Under the pieces are notes generated by a model. It worked only from the letters and a program-made list of their open reading frames with translations. It was not told the DNA's origin and did not search any database. A stretch of 64,000 nt of DNA, from the NCBI GenBank assembly GCA_021531865.1, contig JAFBIW010000013.1:1-64000 (forward strand), in the 5' to 3' direction. This DNA comes from Butyricicoccus pullicaecorum. GTDB lineage: Bacteria; Bacillota; Clostridia; Oscillospirales; Butyricicoccaceae. Shown here in pieces: positions 1-7,695 of the stretch. Numbering within the stretch: position 1 is the stretch's first letter; each line of letters opens with the position of its first letter. The position numbers were made by a program, and so were the translations under genes.

Positions 1-95
1 GCCGGTACGTCCGGGTAAACCACAGCGCCGGCGAACATGGTGAACGCGCATGCGAACGCCAGTACCAGTGCGAGAACCTTCTTCAGATTCTTCAT
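1..95 (-). CDS. Secreted protein, N-terminal fragment (probable S-layer-homology type)
   Basis: Only the first 31 codons are inside the window; the gene continues to the left. They begin with a lysine-rich stretch followed by a hydrophobic run rich in Ala, Leu and Phe (about residues 7-24), which is a clear signal peptide. After it comes VVYPDVPA, which resembles the F/YxDV start of many clostridial S-layer-homology modules. A strong Shine-Dalgarno (AAAGGAGG) lies about 8 bases before the ATG. The signal peptide is seen directly; the SLH assignment is an inference from a few residues. The 293 bases between this start and the end of nadE are AT-rich and hold no gene. Confidence 0.6.
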   Translation of the reverse strand, partial: MKNLKKVLALVLAFACAFTMFAGAVVYPDVP

Positions 96-341
96 AAGGT
101 TTTTTCCTCCTTTTATTTTTGGGGACTTTCACCCCTTTTGGTATGCTCCCATCTTAGCAAAGTGTTCTGACGATTTCAAGTTTTCCGGGATACGTGTAAC
201 ACAACGGTAATCATTTGTTACTTATTTCCTCTTTTTTATGACATTTATGCTCTCCATACCGTTTATTTCGTTCCAAATCATACAATTTGTAATTTCCATT
301 CTTTCATTTATAACAGCGTATTTTTAACAGCCGAAAATCCG

Positions 342-370
342 CAAAAAAAGAAGCCCCTCGCAGGGGCTTC
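342..370 (-). terminator. Terminator of nadE
   Basis: An AAGCCCC/GGGGCTT stem with a short loop is followed, on the minus strand, by a run of seven T. It lies directly after the nadE stop codon. Confidence 0.85.
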
Positions 371-379
371 CCGGGAAAT
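366..379. promoter_or_regulatory. Candidate Noc-binding palindrome
   Basis: The site has a TTCCCGGGAAAT core, matching 12 of 14 positions of the Bacillus Noc site ATTTCCCGGGAAAT. It overlaps the base of the nadE terminator. A Noc homologue is encoded at 27.3-28.2 kb. Binding by this particular Noc is inferred only. Confidence 0.4.
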
Positions 380-388
380 ATCCAGTTT

Positions 389-2296
389 TTACAGGCTCTC
401 GGCCTCGCGCAGCCAGACCTCCCCCACCGCGTCGGACGGCATCCGCCAGTCCCCGCGCGGCGAGAGCGTCACCGTGCCCACCTTGGGGCCGTCCGGAAGG
501 CACGACCGCTTGAACTGCTGCGTGAAGAAGCGCCGGATGAAGGTCACGAGCCACTTCTTGACGACCGCCGGCTCATACACGCCCTCAAACGCACGGCAGG
601 CCACCCGGTAAATCTTGCGCGGCGGGTAGCCGAAGCGCAGCATATAATACAGGAAGAAATCGTGCAGCTCGTACGGGCCGACCAGCTCCTCCGTCTTCTG
701 GCTGATCTCCCCGTCCTTGGGCGGCAGCAGCTCGGGCGACACCGGCGTGCCCAGCACGTCCAGCAGGATGCCCTTCAGCGGCTCGGGCGAACGCGCCGCC
801 TCGAACGCCGTCAGATACCGCACGAGCGTCTTCGGAATCGAGGCGTTGACGCCGTACATCGACATGTGGTCGCCGTTGTACGTCGCCCAGCCCAGCGCCA
901 GCTCGGACAGGTCGCCCGTGCCGATCACCATGCCGCCCTCCTGATTCGCCAGGTCCATCAGGATATACGTCCGCTGACGCGCCTGCGCATTCTCAAACGT
1001 CACGTCCAGCTTGTCCGGATCGTGCCCGATGTCCTTGAAGTGCTGGGTCACCGCCGCCTTGATGTCCACGCAGTCCAGCCGCGCGCCGTACGCCTCGGCC
1101 AGCTTCTCCGCGTTCGACTTCGTCCGCCGCGTCGTGCCGAAGCACGGCATCGTCACCGCGTGGATGCCGTCCCGCTCCCAGCCCAGACGGTCAAACGCGT
1201 GCACCGTCACGATCAGCGCCAGCGTTGAGTCCAGTCCGCCCGACAGGCCGATCACCGCCGACTTCGCCCGCGTGTGACGCAGACGGGTCGCAAGGCCGGT
1301 CGCCTGCAGGTTCAGAATTTCCTCGCACCGCGCCTGCAGGTCGTCCTTGTCCGACGGCACGAACGGCGTCTGCGGGAAAACCCGCGTCAGGCGGGTGTCG
1401 CGCAACGGCAGGTCGAACGAAATCTCGGTCATCGGCTGCGCCGATGGCACAAAGGTGTTCATCCGCCGCCGGTCGTGCGCCAGACGACCCAGATCAAGCT
1501 CGGCCAGGGTCAGACCGGTCTCGAACCGCTTGGATTCGGCCAGCACCGCGCCGTTTTCACAGATCAGATCGTGCCCCGCGAAGACCAGGTCCTGCGTGGA
1601 TTCGCCCATGCCCGCGTCCGCGTAGATATAGCCGCACAGCAGGCGCGCCGACTGGTTCGCCACCAGCGCCCGCCGGTAGGCCGCCTTGCCGATCAGCTCG
1701 TCCGACGCGGACAGGTTGACGATGACCGTCGCGCCCGCCTCGGCCAGCCGCCCGGAGGGCGGCGTCGAGACCCACAGATCCTCGCAGATCTCGCAGCCCA
1801 GCACGAAATCGGGCAGATTGCGGCAGCGGAAGAGCAGATCGACGCCGAGCGGCGCGGTCTGGCTGCACAGGGTGATCTCCCGGGTCGGCATCCCCGCGCC
1901 CGAGGTGAAGTGGCGGGCCTCGTAGAACTCGGAATAGTTCGGGATGTTCTGCTTGGGTACCAGACCGAGCAGGCGGCCCTTGTAGCAGATCGCGGCGCAG
2001 TTATACAGGGCCGCGCCCACCCGCACGGGCAGGCCGACCGCGATGACCATCGCGTAGCGGGCGGACGAGGCCAGAATGCGGGTCAGTCCGTCCTCGGCGG
2101 CGCGCAGCAGCGCGTCCTGCAGGAACAGGTCGCCGCAGGTGTAGCCGGTGATGACCAGCTCGGGGAAGACGCAGAGCGCCGCGCCCTTTTCGGCGGCCTC
2201 GCCGATCAGCTCCTCGACGCGGGCGGTGTTGTAGGCGCAGTCAGCGACGCGGATGCGCGGCGTGGCCGCGGCCACCCGGATAAAACCATCTTTCAT
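389..2296 (-). CDS. nadE: Glutamine-dependent NAD(+) synthetase
   Basis: This enzyme makes NAD from nicotinic acid adenine dinucleotide with ATP and glutamine, the last step of NAD synthesis. The 635 residues form the two-domain type. An N-terminal nitrilase-like glutaminase carries Glu46 (FPELVITGY), Lys115 (VPKQNIPNY) and Cys171 (GCEICEDLW); their spacing is like that of the Mycobacterium enzyme. The C-terminal synthetase has the ATP pyrophosphatase loop SGGLDS at residues 352-357. The ATG is preceded by GGAGG. A promoter and a terminator of its own separate it from the viral genes upstream. Length is normal for the family and no key residue is missing. Confidence 0.96.
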   Translation of the reverse strand: MKDGFIRVAAATPRIRVADCAYNTARVEELIGEAAEKGAALCVFPELVITGYTCGDLFLQDALLRAAEDGLTRILASSARYAMVIAVGLPVRVGAALYNCAAICYKGRLLGLVPKQNIPNYSEFYEARHFTSGAGMPTREITLCSQTAPLGVDLLFRCRNLPDFVLGCEICEDLWVSTPPSGRLAEAGATVIVNLSASDELIGKAAYRRALVANQSARLLCGYIYADAGMGESTQDLVFAGHDLICENGAVLAESKRFETGLTLAELDLGRLAHDRRRMNTFVPSAQPMTEISFDLPLRDTRLTRVFPQTPFVPSDKDDLQARCEEILNLQATGLATRLRHTRAKSAVIGLSGGLDSTLALIVTVHAFDRLGWERDGIHAVTMPCFGTTRRTKSNAEKLAEAYGARLDCVDIKAAVTQHFKDIGHDPDKLDVTFENAQARQRTYILMDLANQEGGMVIGTGDLSELALGWATYNGDHMSMYGVNASIPKTLVRYLTAFEAARSPEPLKGILLDVLGTPVSPELLPPKDGEISQKTEELVGPYELHDFFLYYMLRFGYPPRKIYRVACRAFEGVYEPAVVKKWLVTFIRRFFTQQFKRSCLPDGPKVGTVTLSPRGDWRMPSDAVGEVWLREAESL

Positions 2297-2337
2297 ACGG
2301 GGATCCCTCCATCATAAATCATGACTCATTACCTTTT

Positions 2338-2366
2338 ATTATAAACGAAAGGCGTCCCTTTTACAA
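2338..2366 (-). promoter_or_regulatory. nadE promoter
   Basis: On the minus strand TTGTAA and TATAAT are separated by 17 bases and lie about 40 bases before the nadE ATG. This suggests nadE is transcribed independently of the viral block. Confidence 0.6.
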
Positions 2367-2374
2367 ACACATTC

Positions 2375-2548
2375 TCACAGGTCGTACAGTCCGGCGCGGT
2401 CGTTGATGACGAGCACCTGCAAAACGCTGTCGGTCAGCGGCAGGTCACCGTTCTCGTCCCGGCGCAGATAGTTCTTGGCGAGCAGGTAGCGCACGGTCTC
2501 CCGTGCCCAGTCGGGCACCTCGCTCAGCGTGCGGTATTGCCGTTCCAT
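2375..2548 (-). CDS. 57-residue phage-type protein with INDRAGLYD motif
   Basis: This short gene has a GGAGG Shine-Dalgarno and is the last of the minus-strand viral block. The product begins MERQYRTLSEVPDWARETVR and ends VINDRAGLYDL. From general knowledge, such short modules, with a Trp-containing helix and a (F/V)VINDRAGxYD ending, occur in clostridial prophages either beside a peptidoglycan amidase or fused to its C terminus. No amidase is present here. The function is unknown; a link to the cell wall or the tail is only a guess. Position at the end of the structural block supports a virion-related or lysis-accessory role. Confidence 0.75.
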   Translation of the reverse strand: MERQYRTLSEVPDWARETVRYLLAKNYLRRDENGDLPLTDSVLQVLVINDRAGLYDL

Positions 2549-2571
2549 CCGGTCTTCCCCTCCTTATGATA

Positions 2572-3471
2572 TTACTGTCCCAGCTTGCGCAGGGCGGCGG
2601 CGCGCATGGCGCGGGCGGTCTCCTTGTCGATGCCGGCCGCGCGGAGCATATTGTCGGTCGGCATGACGCCCGCGTTCAGGAAGGCCATCGCGCGGCGGTA
2701 GGCCGTGTCCTCGGCGTCCTGCGCAAGACGGACGTCGCTCGCCTGCGTGTCGTTCCATTCCTTCTCGGCGGCGTCGGCGCGGTCGCGCACGTCTTGATAC
2801 TGCTTGTAGGCGAAGTCGCGCTGGTCGGCAAAGATCTTGTAGTCCTGCGCGGCGGCGTCAGACTGACGGCGGTAGGCCGCGTCCGACAGACCGGCCAGCG
2901 TATCGATCTCGTCGGCCAGACTCTGCCGCTCGGCGGCATACATCTGCCACGCCAGCTTGTACAGGTCGGGCACGACGTCGGAGAGCTTGCTGTTGTAGTA
3001 ATCGCGCGCCTGCGAGGCTGCGGCCGCTGCGGCGGTCGAGACCTGACCGCCCGACAGCGCCGCCGTTTCCGCGAGGGTATTGCGCGCGGCGCGGTCGCCC
3101 TCCCGGCGGTAGGCGGCGCGGTAGGCCTGAAAGGCCGGGTCATCCTCAGGGTCGTAGGAAAACGGCTCCTGCTCGGTCAGACGGGTGACCGCCTGCGACA
3201 GCTTTTCGGCGTAGGGGTCGGCCCACCCCGCCTGCGAGCCGGTCTGACCGGTCTCAGCCGCGGGCGTATAGCGGTTCTGCCGGTCGATGTAGTCGCGCGC
3301 GGCGGTGTAATAGCTGTCATAGGCGTACTGCTCGTGACCGGGCAGGCTCTCCGCCTTCTCGACGCGGCGGCGGAGCATATCCTCGACCTCAGCGGCCGAC
3401 GCGCCCGCCTGCATCATGCGCATGAGACGGTCGGCGTAATCGACCGTCGGATCATAATTTCGATAAGCCAA
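2572..3471 (-). CDS. Phage virion protein, Ala-rich, helical (unknown function)
   Basis: The 299 residues are almost entirely helical and charged, with heptad-like stretches and many Ala, Tyr, Asp and Arg. A central block, FSYDPEDDPAFQAYRAAYRRE, followed by an Ala/Gly/Ser-rich region (about residues 140-165) and PDLYKLAWQMY, resembles proteins commonly found after N4-gp56 capsid genes in clostridial phages and prophages. Their function is not established. They may be internal or ejected virion proteins, but that is inference. The gene lies 20 bases after the fibre gene in the same orientation, with a good ribosome-binding site. Confidence 0.7.
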   Translation of the reverse strand: MAYRNYDPTVDYADRLMRMMQAGASAAEVEDMLRRRVEKAESLPGHEQYAYDSYYTAARDYIDRQNRYTPAAETGQTGSQAGWADPYAEKLSQAVTRLTEQEPFSYDPEDDPAFQAYRAAYRREGDRAARNTLAETAALSGGQVSTAAAAAASQARDYYNSKLSDVVPDLYKLAWQMYAAERQSLADEIDTLAGLSDAAYRRQSDAAAQDYKIFADQRDFAYKQYQDVRDRADAAEKEWNDTQASDVRLAQDAEDTAYRRAMAFLNAGVMPTDNMLRAAGIDKETARAMRAAALRKLGQ

Positions 3472-3491
3472 TGCTGGTTCCTCCTTTTGGG

Positions 3492-4343
3492 TCAGGCGAT
3501 CTGGGTGCTGCCCCGGTAGATGCCGTCAGACCTGAAATAATAGTTGACGCCGCCCGCGCGGATCTGCACGTAGTCGTCGCCCTCGATGTAAATATGGCAA
3601 TTCGCGCCGCTCTCCATCGAGATATGCGCGTCCGAGACCAGACGGATGTTGTTTTCGTTCGCGGTCTCGATGAAGAGGTCGGGATAGCGGCTGGAATAGA
3701 CCTCAATGCGGCCGATCTCGTTTTCCGATTTGACCTTGCCGTTATAGAAGTACATGCCGCCCACCCCGTCGGTCGCGACGTTCAAGTCCCCGGTCGTGAT
3801 GTTCGCGCCATTGATGACGCTCTCGCCCTCGGTCTCGAGGTCGCTGAAGGTCACCATACCGGTCAGGTCGATCGAATCGACCGTCTGCTTTAAGCTGGTG
3901 TACTTACCGTCCAGACCGGACACGGTCGAGGACAGGCTGGACGCGGTCTGATTCAGGCTGGAAATGCCGCCCTCCGCCGACTCGATCCGGCTTTCGAGGC
4001 TGTCGGCCGTCTGGGTCAGGCTGGACAGACCGCCCTCGGCGTTTTCGACCCGGGTGGTCAGCCCAGCCGCCGTCTGGGTCAGGCTCGAAATGCCGCCCTC
4101 GGCGTTTTCGACCCGGGTGGTCAGCCCGGCCGCCGTCTGCTCGACCTCGGACAGGTTGCCTGCCGCGTCGCGCAGCTCCCGGCGCAGCACGTCGAGCTCG
4201 GGCACGTTGTCCTCGTCCAGATTCATCAGGACGAAGCGGAGCTGCTCGGTCAGGGCGACGGCGTAATCATGCAGCCGCTTGACCGTGCCGGGCAGGTCGC
4301 TTTTGTCGTATTTGGGTAAGGAATCGTTGGTGAAAACCGCCAT
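3492..4343 (-). CDS. Phage tail fibre/appendage protein with 21-residue coiled-coil repeats
   Basis: This is a 283-residue structural protein. Residues 1-68 form a helical head; this is the end that would attach to the virion. Residues 69-152 are four tandem 21-residue units (QTAAGLTTRVENAEGG.SSLT type). Three heptads per unit predict a long, probably trimeric coiled coil. Residues 160-283 are beta-rich and Gly/Asn-rich (GANITTGDLNV, HIYIEGDDYVQIRAGG), as in trimeric beta-structured fibre tips. A host-binding role is inferred from the architecture. It follows the nozzle-like gene by 22 bases and has a clear ribosome-binding site. No intramolecular chaperone domain is recognised. Confidence 0.75.
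   Translation of the reverse strand: MAVFTNDSLPKYDKSDLPGTVKRLHDYAVALTEQLRFVLMNLDEDNVPELDVLRRELRDAAGNLSEVEQTAAGLTTRVENAEGGISSLTQTAAGLTTRVENAEGGLSSLTQTADSLESRIESAEGGISSLNQTASSLSSTVSGLDGKYTSLKQTVDSIDLTGMVTFSDLETEGESVINGANITTGDLNVATDGVGGMYFYNGKVKSENEIGRIEVYSSRYPDLFIETANENNIRLVSDAHISMESGANCHIYIEGDDYVQIRAGGVNYYFRSDGIYRGSTQIA
3888..4139 (-). repeat. Four in-frame 63-base repeats in the fibre gene
   Basis: Units of 63 bases encode residues 69-89, 90-110, 111-131 and 132-152. The first two are nearly identical in DNA, and the last two have diverged. The unit is exactly three heptads, so adding or losing a unit changes fibre length without breaking the coiled coil. Confidence 0.85.
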
Positions 4344-4365
4344 ATACCTTCTCCTTTCGTTCGAA

Positions 4366-5868
4366 TTACAGACTGCCGCCCGACCGGGTGCGGGTGACGA
4401 GGGCGCGCACGCGCATCCGTCCCCGGCCGGACAGGCGCAGGGCGAAGCGTTCGCCGTCCCGCAGGACGACCGGGATGCGCAGCACGCCGGGCGGCAGGAC
4501 GGCGCCCGCCCAGACCGGCTCGAACGGCCCGCCGTCCGCCGACAGGCGGACGGTCAGCTCGCAGGTCGATTCGGGCTCGATGACGAGGACGATCCGGCTG
4601 AGCAGACGGCGCGCGCCGCGCGCGTCCCCGAAGGGGCCGAGGACGGCCTCCCACGCGGGAACCGCGTCCGGGTCGGGCGCGTACAGACCGTCGTCCCGCA
4701 GGGCGTACAGCGTCCCCGCCTGCCCGGCGAAGGCCAGCGCCTGTGTCTCGTCCTGCGGGGCGAACAGGCCGGTCTCGAGGTTCAGCGCCGTCGTCTCCCC
4801 CACCCCGGCCCGCAGTCCGGAAAGGTAGAGCGTGTGTCCGACCGCGCCCGCGCAGACCGATTCCCAGCCGTCCTCGCCCAGCGGGGCGCTCAGCCGGTCG
4901 GGCACGCCGCCGCCGTAGGCCATGAGGCCGTCCCGCGCCCACCAGTACACGGTCTCGCCCACGTTCAGAATCGAGCGCTCGCACCCGGCCTGCACGCCCG
5001 GGATACGGCTGACCTGCACCTGAAAGTTGGACGGCTTGACGCCGTAGACCTTGTGGACGCAGTCCTCCTTGAAAAAGAGGACATGGCTGGCATAGGCCGC
5101 GCAGCCGGTGAAGTCGCCGCCCGTGCCCACGGCGGTCTCCCAGCCGTCGCCCGCCAGACCCTCGAAGACGTTCCAGTTGCACGGGTCGCCCAGCACCGAG
5201 CAGCAGATCTTCCCATCGTGTACACCCCAGAGCCGGTTGTCCTTTTCGCAGACGAAGTCGAGCGCGGGCACGGCCCGGCGGGCGGTGACGGCGGCTTCGG
5301 CGCCGGATGCGAAGCATTCGGCGTCACAGGTGACTGTTTTGCCCGAAACCTCACGCACCACGACTGTTTTGTTGTTCTCGGTCAGGCTCGTGCAGCCCGA
5401 AAGGGTCACGCCGTCGCCCGCCCGGAAGGGCGCGTCGGTCTCAAAGGTGACTGTGTCCGCCGTGAACACCGCCTGCCCGATGGCGACGGCCTCCATCCCG
5501 GTCAGCCCGTCCGTTCCGGCCGTGTCAAAGAGCAGCTTATCGGGAAAAATCACGATTTTCGTGCCGATCACGGCGAGCTGGTGCCGCCCGGCCGAAACGC
5601 TGCCCCTGGCCGCGCCGTTCCAGTAAAATGTGCCGTCCGCGATCCAGCCCAGACCGCCGCAGGCGGCGACGAGGTCGGTCGCGTTTGTCAGGGCTTCCGT
5701 CCGCGCGAAGGGCGCGGACGGGCACAGGGCGGGAAAGCCGTCCGGGTCGAGCTGCCGCCCGGCGCGCAGGGCGCCGTCCGCCGGGCGTACCCGGCGGTCA
5801 AGCCCCGAAAAGCGGCAGACGGCGGTTTCGGCGGCCGCCTGCGGACGCAGGTACGGAAACTCAGGCAT
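4366..5868 (-). CDS. Phage portal-vertex/nozzle-like beta-propeller protein
   Basis: The product has 500 residues. Two features stand out. One is a central segment DNRLWGVHDGKICCSVLGDP (about residues 210-230). The other is GGDFTGCAAYASHVLFFKED and VHKVYGVKPSNFQVQ (about 250-285), followed by a Gly/Trp-rich repeat region. This pattern of short beta-blades recalls the T7 gp12-type tail nozzle family as seen in podovirus-like clostridial prophages. The homology is recalled, not computed. Its place after the connector and before the fibre fits a tail-tube or nozzle. The start overlaps the end of the connector gene by 8 bases, suggesting translational coupling. Confidence 0.65.
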   Translation of the reverse strand: MPEFPYLRPQAAAETAVCRFSGLDRRVRPADGALRAGRQLDPDGFPALCPSAPFARTEALTNATDLVAACGGLGWIADGTFYWNGAARGSVSAGRHQLAVIGTKIVIFPDKLLFDTAGTDGLTGMEAVAIGQAVFTADTVTFETDAPFRAGDGVTLSGCTSLTENNKTVVVREVSGKTVTCDAECFASGAEAAVTARRAVPALDFVCEKDNRLWGVHDGKICCSVLGDPCNWNVFEGLAGDGWETAVGTGGDFTGCAAYASHVLFFKEDCVHKVYGVKPSNFQVQVSRIPGVQAGCERSILNVGETVYWWARDGLMAYGGGVPDRLSAPLGEDGWESVCAGAVGHTLYLSGLRAGVGETTALNLETGLFAPQDETQALAFAGQAGTLYALRDDGLYAPDPDAVPAWEAVLGPFGDARGARRLLSRIVLVIEPESTCELTVRLSADGGPFEPVWAGAVLPPGVLRIPVVLRDGERFALRLSGRGRMRVRALVTRTRSGGSL

Positions 5869-6208
5869 AGCCGCTCACCTCCGCCCCGGCGTCCGGAAGG
5901 CTTGCGCGGCGGCAGGCGCACGCGCAGCCCTTCCAAAGGGTCTGAAACAGCGCCATTTCGGCGTTGTAGCGGCTGTATTCGCCGTCCATCTGGGCCAGCA
6001 TGGCCACGAGATAGTGCTCGTACAGCCCCTCGTAGGGTGCGGGCGCGGACAGGGCTTCGTCCGTGTCCGTCCCGTCCCGGGCGGGCAGACCCAGCACCTC
6101 GGTGCGCAGCAGGTTGTCGGCCTGCGCGACGATCGGAACGAGGGTCTCCTCGCCGTAGGCGTGCGGCCAGCGCGCGCCTGCCCGGTCGATGACCTCCTGT
6201 ACGGTCAT
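5861..6208 (-). CDS. Head-tail connector/adaptor-like phage protein
   Basis: This is a 115-residue, mostly helical protein. It begins MTVQEVIDRAGARWPHAYGE and contains YEGLYEHYLVAMLAQMDGEY followed by a short Cys-rich patch (CACACRR). Small helical proteins between the major capsid gene and the tail genes are usually head-completion or adaptor proteins. The YxxLYxHYLxAxxxxxxxEYxRYN pattern is common in clostridial N4-gp56 gene clusters. The function is assigned from size, fold and position. A GGAGG-type ribosome-binding site precedes the ATG, and the stop overlaps the next gene by 8 bases. Confidence 0.65.
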   Translation of the reverse strand: MTVQEVIDRAGARWPHAYGEETLVPIVAQADNLLRTEVLGLPARDGTDTDEALSAPAPYEGLYEHYLVAMLAQMDGEYSRYNAEMALFQTLWKGCACACRRASLPDAGAEVSGYA

Positions 6209-6227
6209 GTCCGTCCCCTCCCTTCGC

Positions 6228-6461
6228 TTAGGCAGGCGCGCGGTCGGCCGCGCGGCGCATCAGGTCTTCGGCCAGCCGATCCTGCTCCTCGGACGCGCGC
6301 AGCACCTCGGCAAACTGCGGGCGCACGCGCACCGGCACGCCCCGGCGGATCAGGCAGCTCTCGCCGTTGACACAGACGAACACATCGTCCTTGTAGCGGC
6401 CGCCGTCCGAAAACAGGGTGATCTCAACCAGCTCTTCTTCGTTCGTATGCTTGACACTCAT
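6228..6461 (-). CDS. Small phage structural protein, 77 residues
   Basis: This short gene lies between the capsid and connector genes. The product has a beta-rich N-terminal half (VEITLFSDGGRYKDDVFVCV, then GVPVRVRPQFAEVL) and a charged helical C terminus. Similar short proteins with VxVPRG/GVPVxVxPxxAEVL cores occur directly after major capsid genes in many Firmicutes phages. They are thought to be minor capsid or head-associated proteins, but no function is proven. Spacing and codon use match its neighbours. Confidence 0.65.
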   Translation of the reverse strand: MSVKHTNEEELVEITLFSDGGRYKDDVFVCVNGESCLIRRGVPVRVRPQFAEVLRASEEQDRLAEDLMRRAADRAPA

Positions 6462-6495
6462 AAACTGTTCCCTCCGAAAATCATGTCGTTTTTAC

Positions 6496-6519
6496 GCAGG
6501 ATATGCAGATTTATCCTGC
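6496..6519. repeat. Perfect 8-base inverted repeat after the capsid gene
   Basis: GCAGGATA and TATCCTGC flank an 8-base spacer between the major capsid gene and the small 77-residue gene. A GC-rich stem (CCGCC/GGCGG) also lies just after the capsid stop. They may protect the capsid mRNA or attenuate transcription into later genes; no strong T-run follows. Confidence 0.55.
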
Positions 6520-6571
6520 AATCCTTCATTCACATACTGCATATTTATACCGCCTAAAAAGCGGCGGGAAA

Positions 6572-7555
6572 TCAGCTCTCGCTGAAGGTCGAGGTGGTCT
6601 CGATGCGCACCATATAGGCCTCCTGCAGACGGACGGCGGCCTTGGTTGCCTTCCACGCGACCGACGCGCGCTGATCGAGCGGATCGGACGCGCCGCCCGA
6701 GCCGAGCTGCTTGACGATGAGCGTAAGGCCGCCGCCCTCGATCTCGCTGACGCCGTAGGCGTTGCCGCCCAGAATCAGGGTGGCGTACACGTCGCGGCCG
6801 TCCTTGCCCGCGCCCGGGAAGACCTTGGCCTCGCTCGTCTCGACGAAGCGGACGTTTTCGAGCTTGCCGATCTCGCCGCGGTAGATGCCCTCGGGGTCGG
6901 AATAGGACTTGACGCTGACCCACTTGGGATCGCTCATCAGGTCGTAGGCGACGTCGGGATGGATGATGCCGATGTAGCAGTCGTCGACCGGCTCGGCGTC
7001 GTTCTTCTTGAGGGTGCGCACGGCGCGGCGGACGGCGTCGACGGTCAGATAGTGGTTGCCCGAGGACGCGCCGCCGACGAGGGCGGCACGGGAGGACACC
7101 TGACCCTCGGCGTACTGCACGTTGGTGCCGCCCGCGAGCACCTCGCGGGTGATGGTGTCGAGCGTCTTGCCGGCCTGCGCGCCGAGCTGGCGGGCGGCGA
7201 TGACGAGGTTGTTGTCGATGGCGGACAGGACGACCAGATCGGACAGCTCGACGTAGCCGCCGTACTGCTGGACGGTGGCCGAGACGGTCGAGATCGAGAG
7301 CTTCTGGCCGTCCGGGGTCACGCCCTCGGTCAGCGGGGTGGTCGCCTTGGGCAGCGGGCTGACCTTGCGGAACTCGATCGTCTTGCCGCCGCCCATCGGG
7401 ATCGGACGCTTCTGGGCGAACTGGTCGTGCACGAGCTTGGGGTCGGCGCAGTCGATCAGATAGTCGTCGTAGTAGGTCTTCATCTCGGCGGACATGCCGG
7501 AATCGGACGAAATGTTGGTGTTGGATGCGAAAAGCTGTAAGTTGAACTGCATCAT
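6572..7555 (-). CDS. Major capsid protein, N4-gp56 family
   Basis: This 327-residue shell protein shows features typical of the N4-gp56 family. PMGGGKTIEFRKVSPL (about residue 50) is followed by LTEGVTPDGQKLSIS and VQQYGGYVELSDLV. A DTITREVLAGGTNVQYA block and a YIGIIHPDVAYDLMSDP block come next. The N terminus MMQFNLQLFAS aligns without gaps with the start of ribosomal protein L27 (MLKLNLQFFAS), the substrate of the Prp protease, whose cut is after residue 9. A Prp-like protease is encoded two genes upstream, so removal of the first nine residues is a strong inference. Two adjacent ATG codons follow an AAGGAGG site; the first is used here. Confidence 0.93.
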   Translation of the reverse strand: MMQFNLQLFASNTNISSDSGMSAEMKTYYDDYLIDCADPKLVHDQFAQKRPIPMGGGKTIEFRKVSPLPKATTPLTEGVTPDGQKLSISTVSATVQQYGGYVELSDLVVLSAIDNNLVIAARQLGAQAGKTLDTITREVLAGGTNVQYAEGQVSSRAALVGGASSGNHYLTVDAVRRAVRTLKKNDAEPVDDCYIGIIHPDVAYDLMSDPKWVSVKSYSDPEGIYRGEIGKLENVRFVETSEAKVFPGAGKDGRDVYATLILGGNAYGVSEIEGGGLTLIVKQLGSGGASDPLDQRASVAWKATKAAVRLQEAYMVRIETTSTFSES

Positions 7556-7695
7556 TTGCTTCCTCCTTATTCTGGTTGGATGCCGTCGGCGGCGGGTCTG
7601 CCCGTTCGGAACGCACTGGCCTGTCTTGCTTCATCGGTTGTCGGGTCATGGTTCCGGGGCGGGCCCTTCCCCGCCGCGCGGCGGCGGAACGGCTG

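Noticed and set aside
3888-4139. CRISPR-like array
   Set aside because: The 63-base repeats are in frame, have no spacers and encode a coiled coil.
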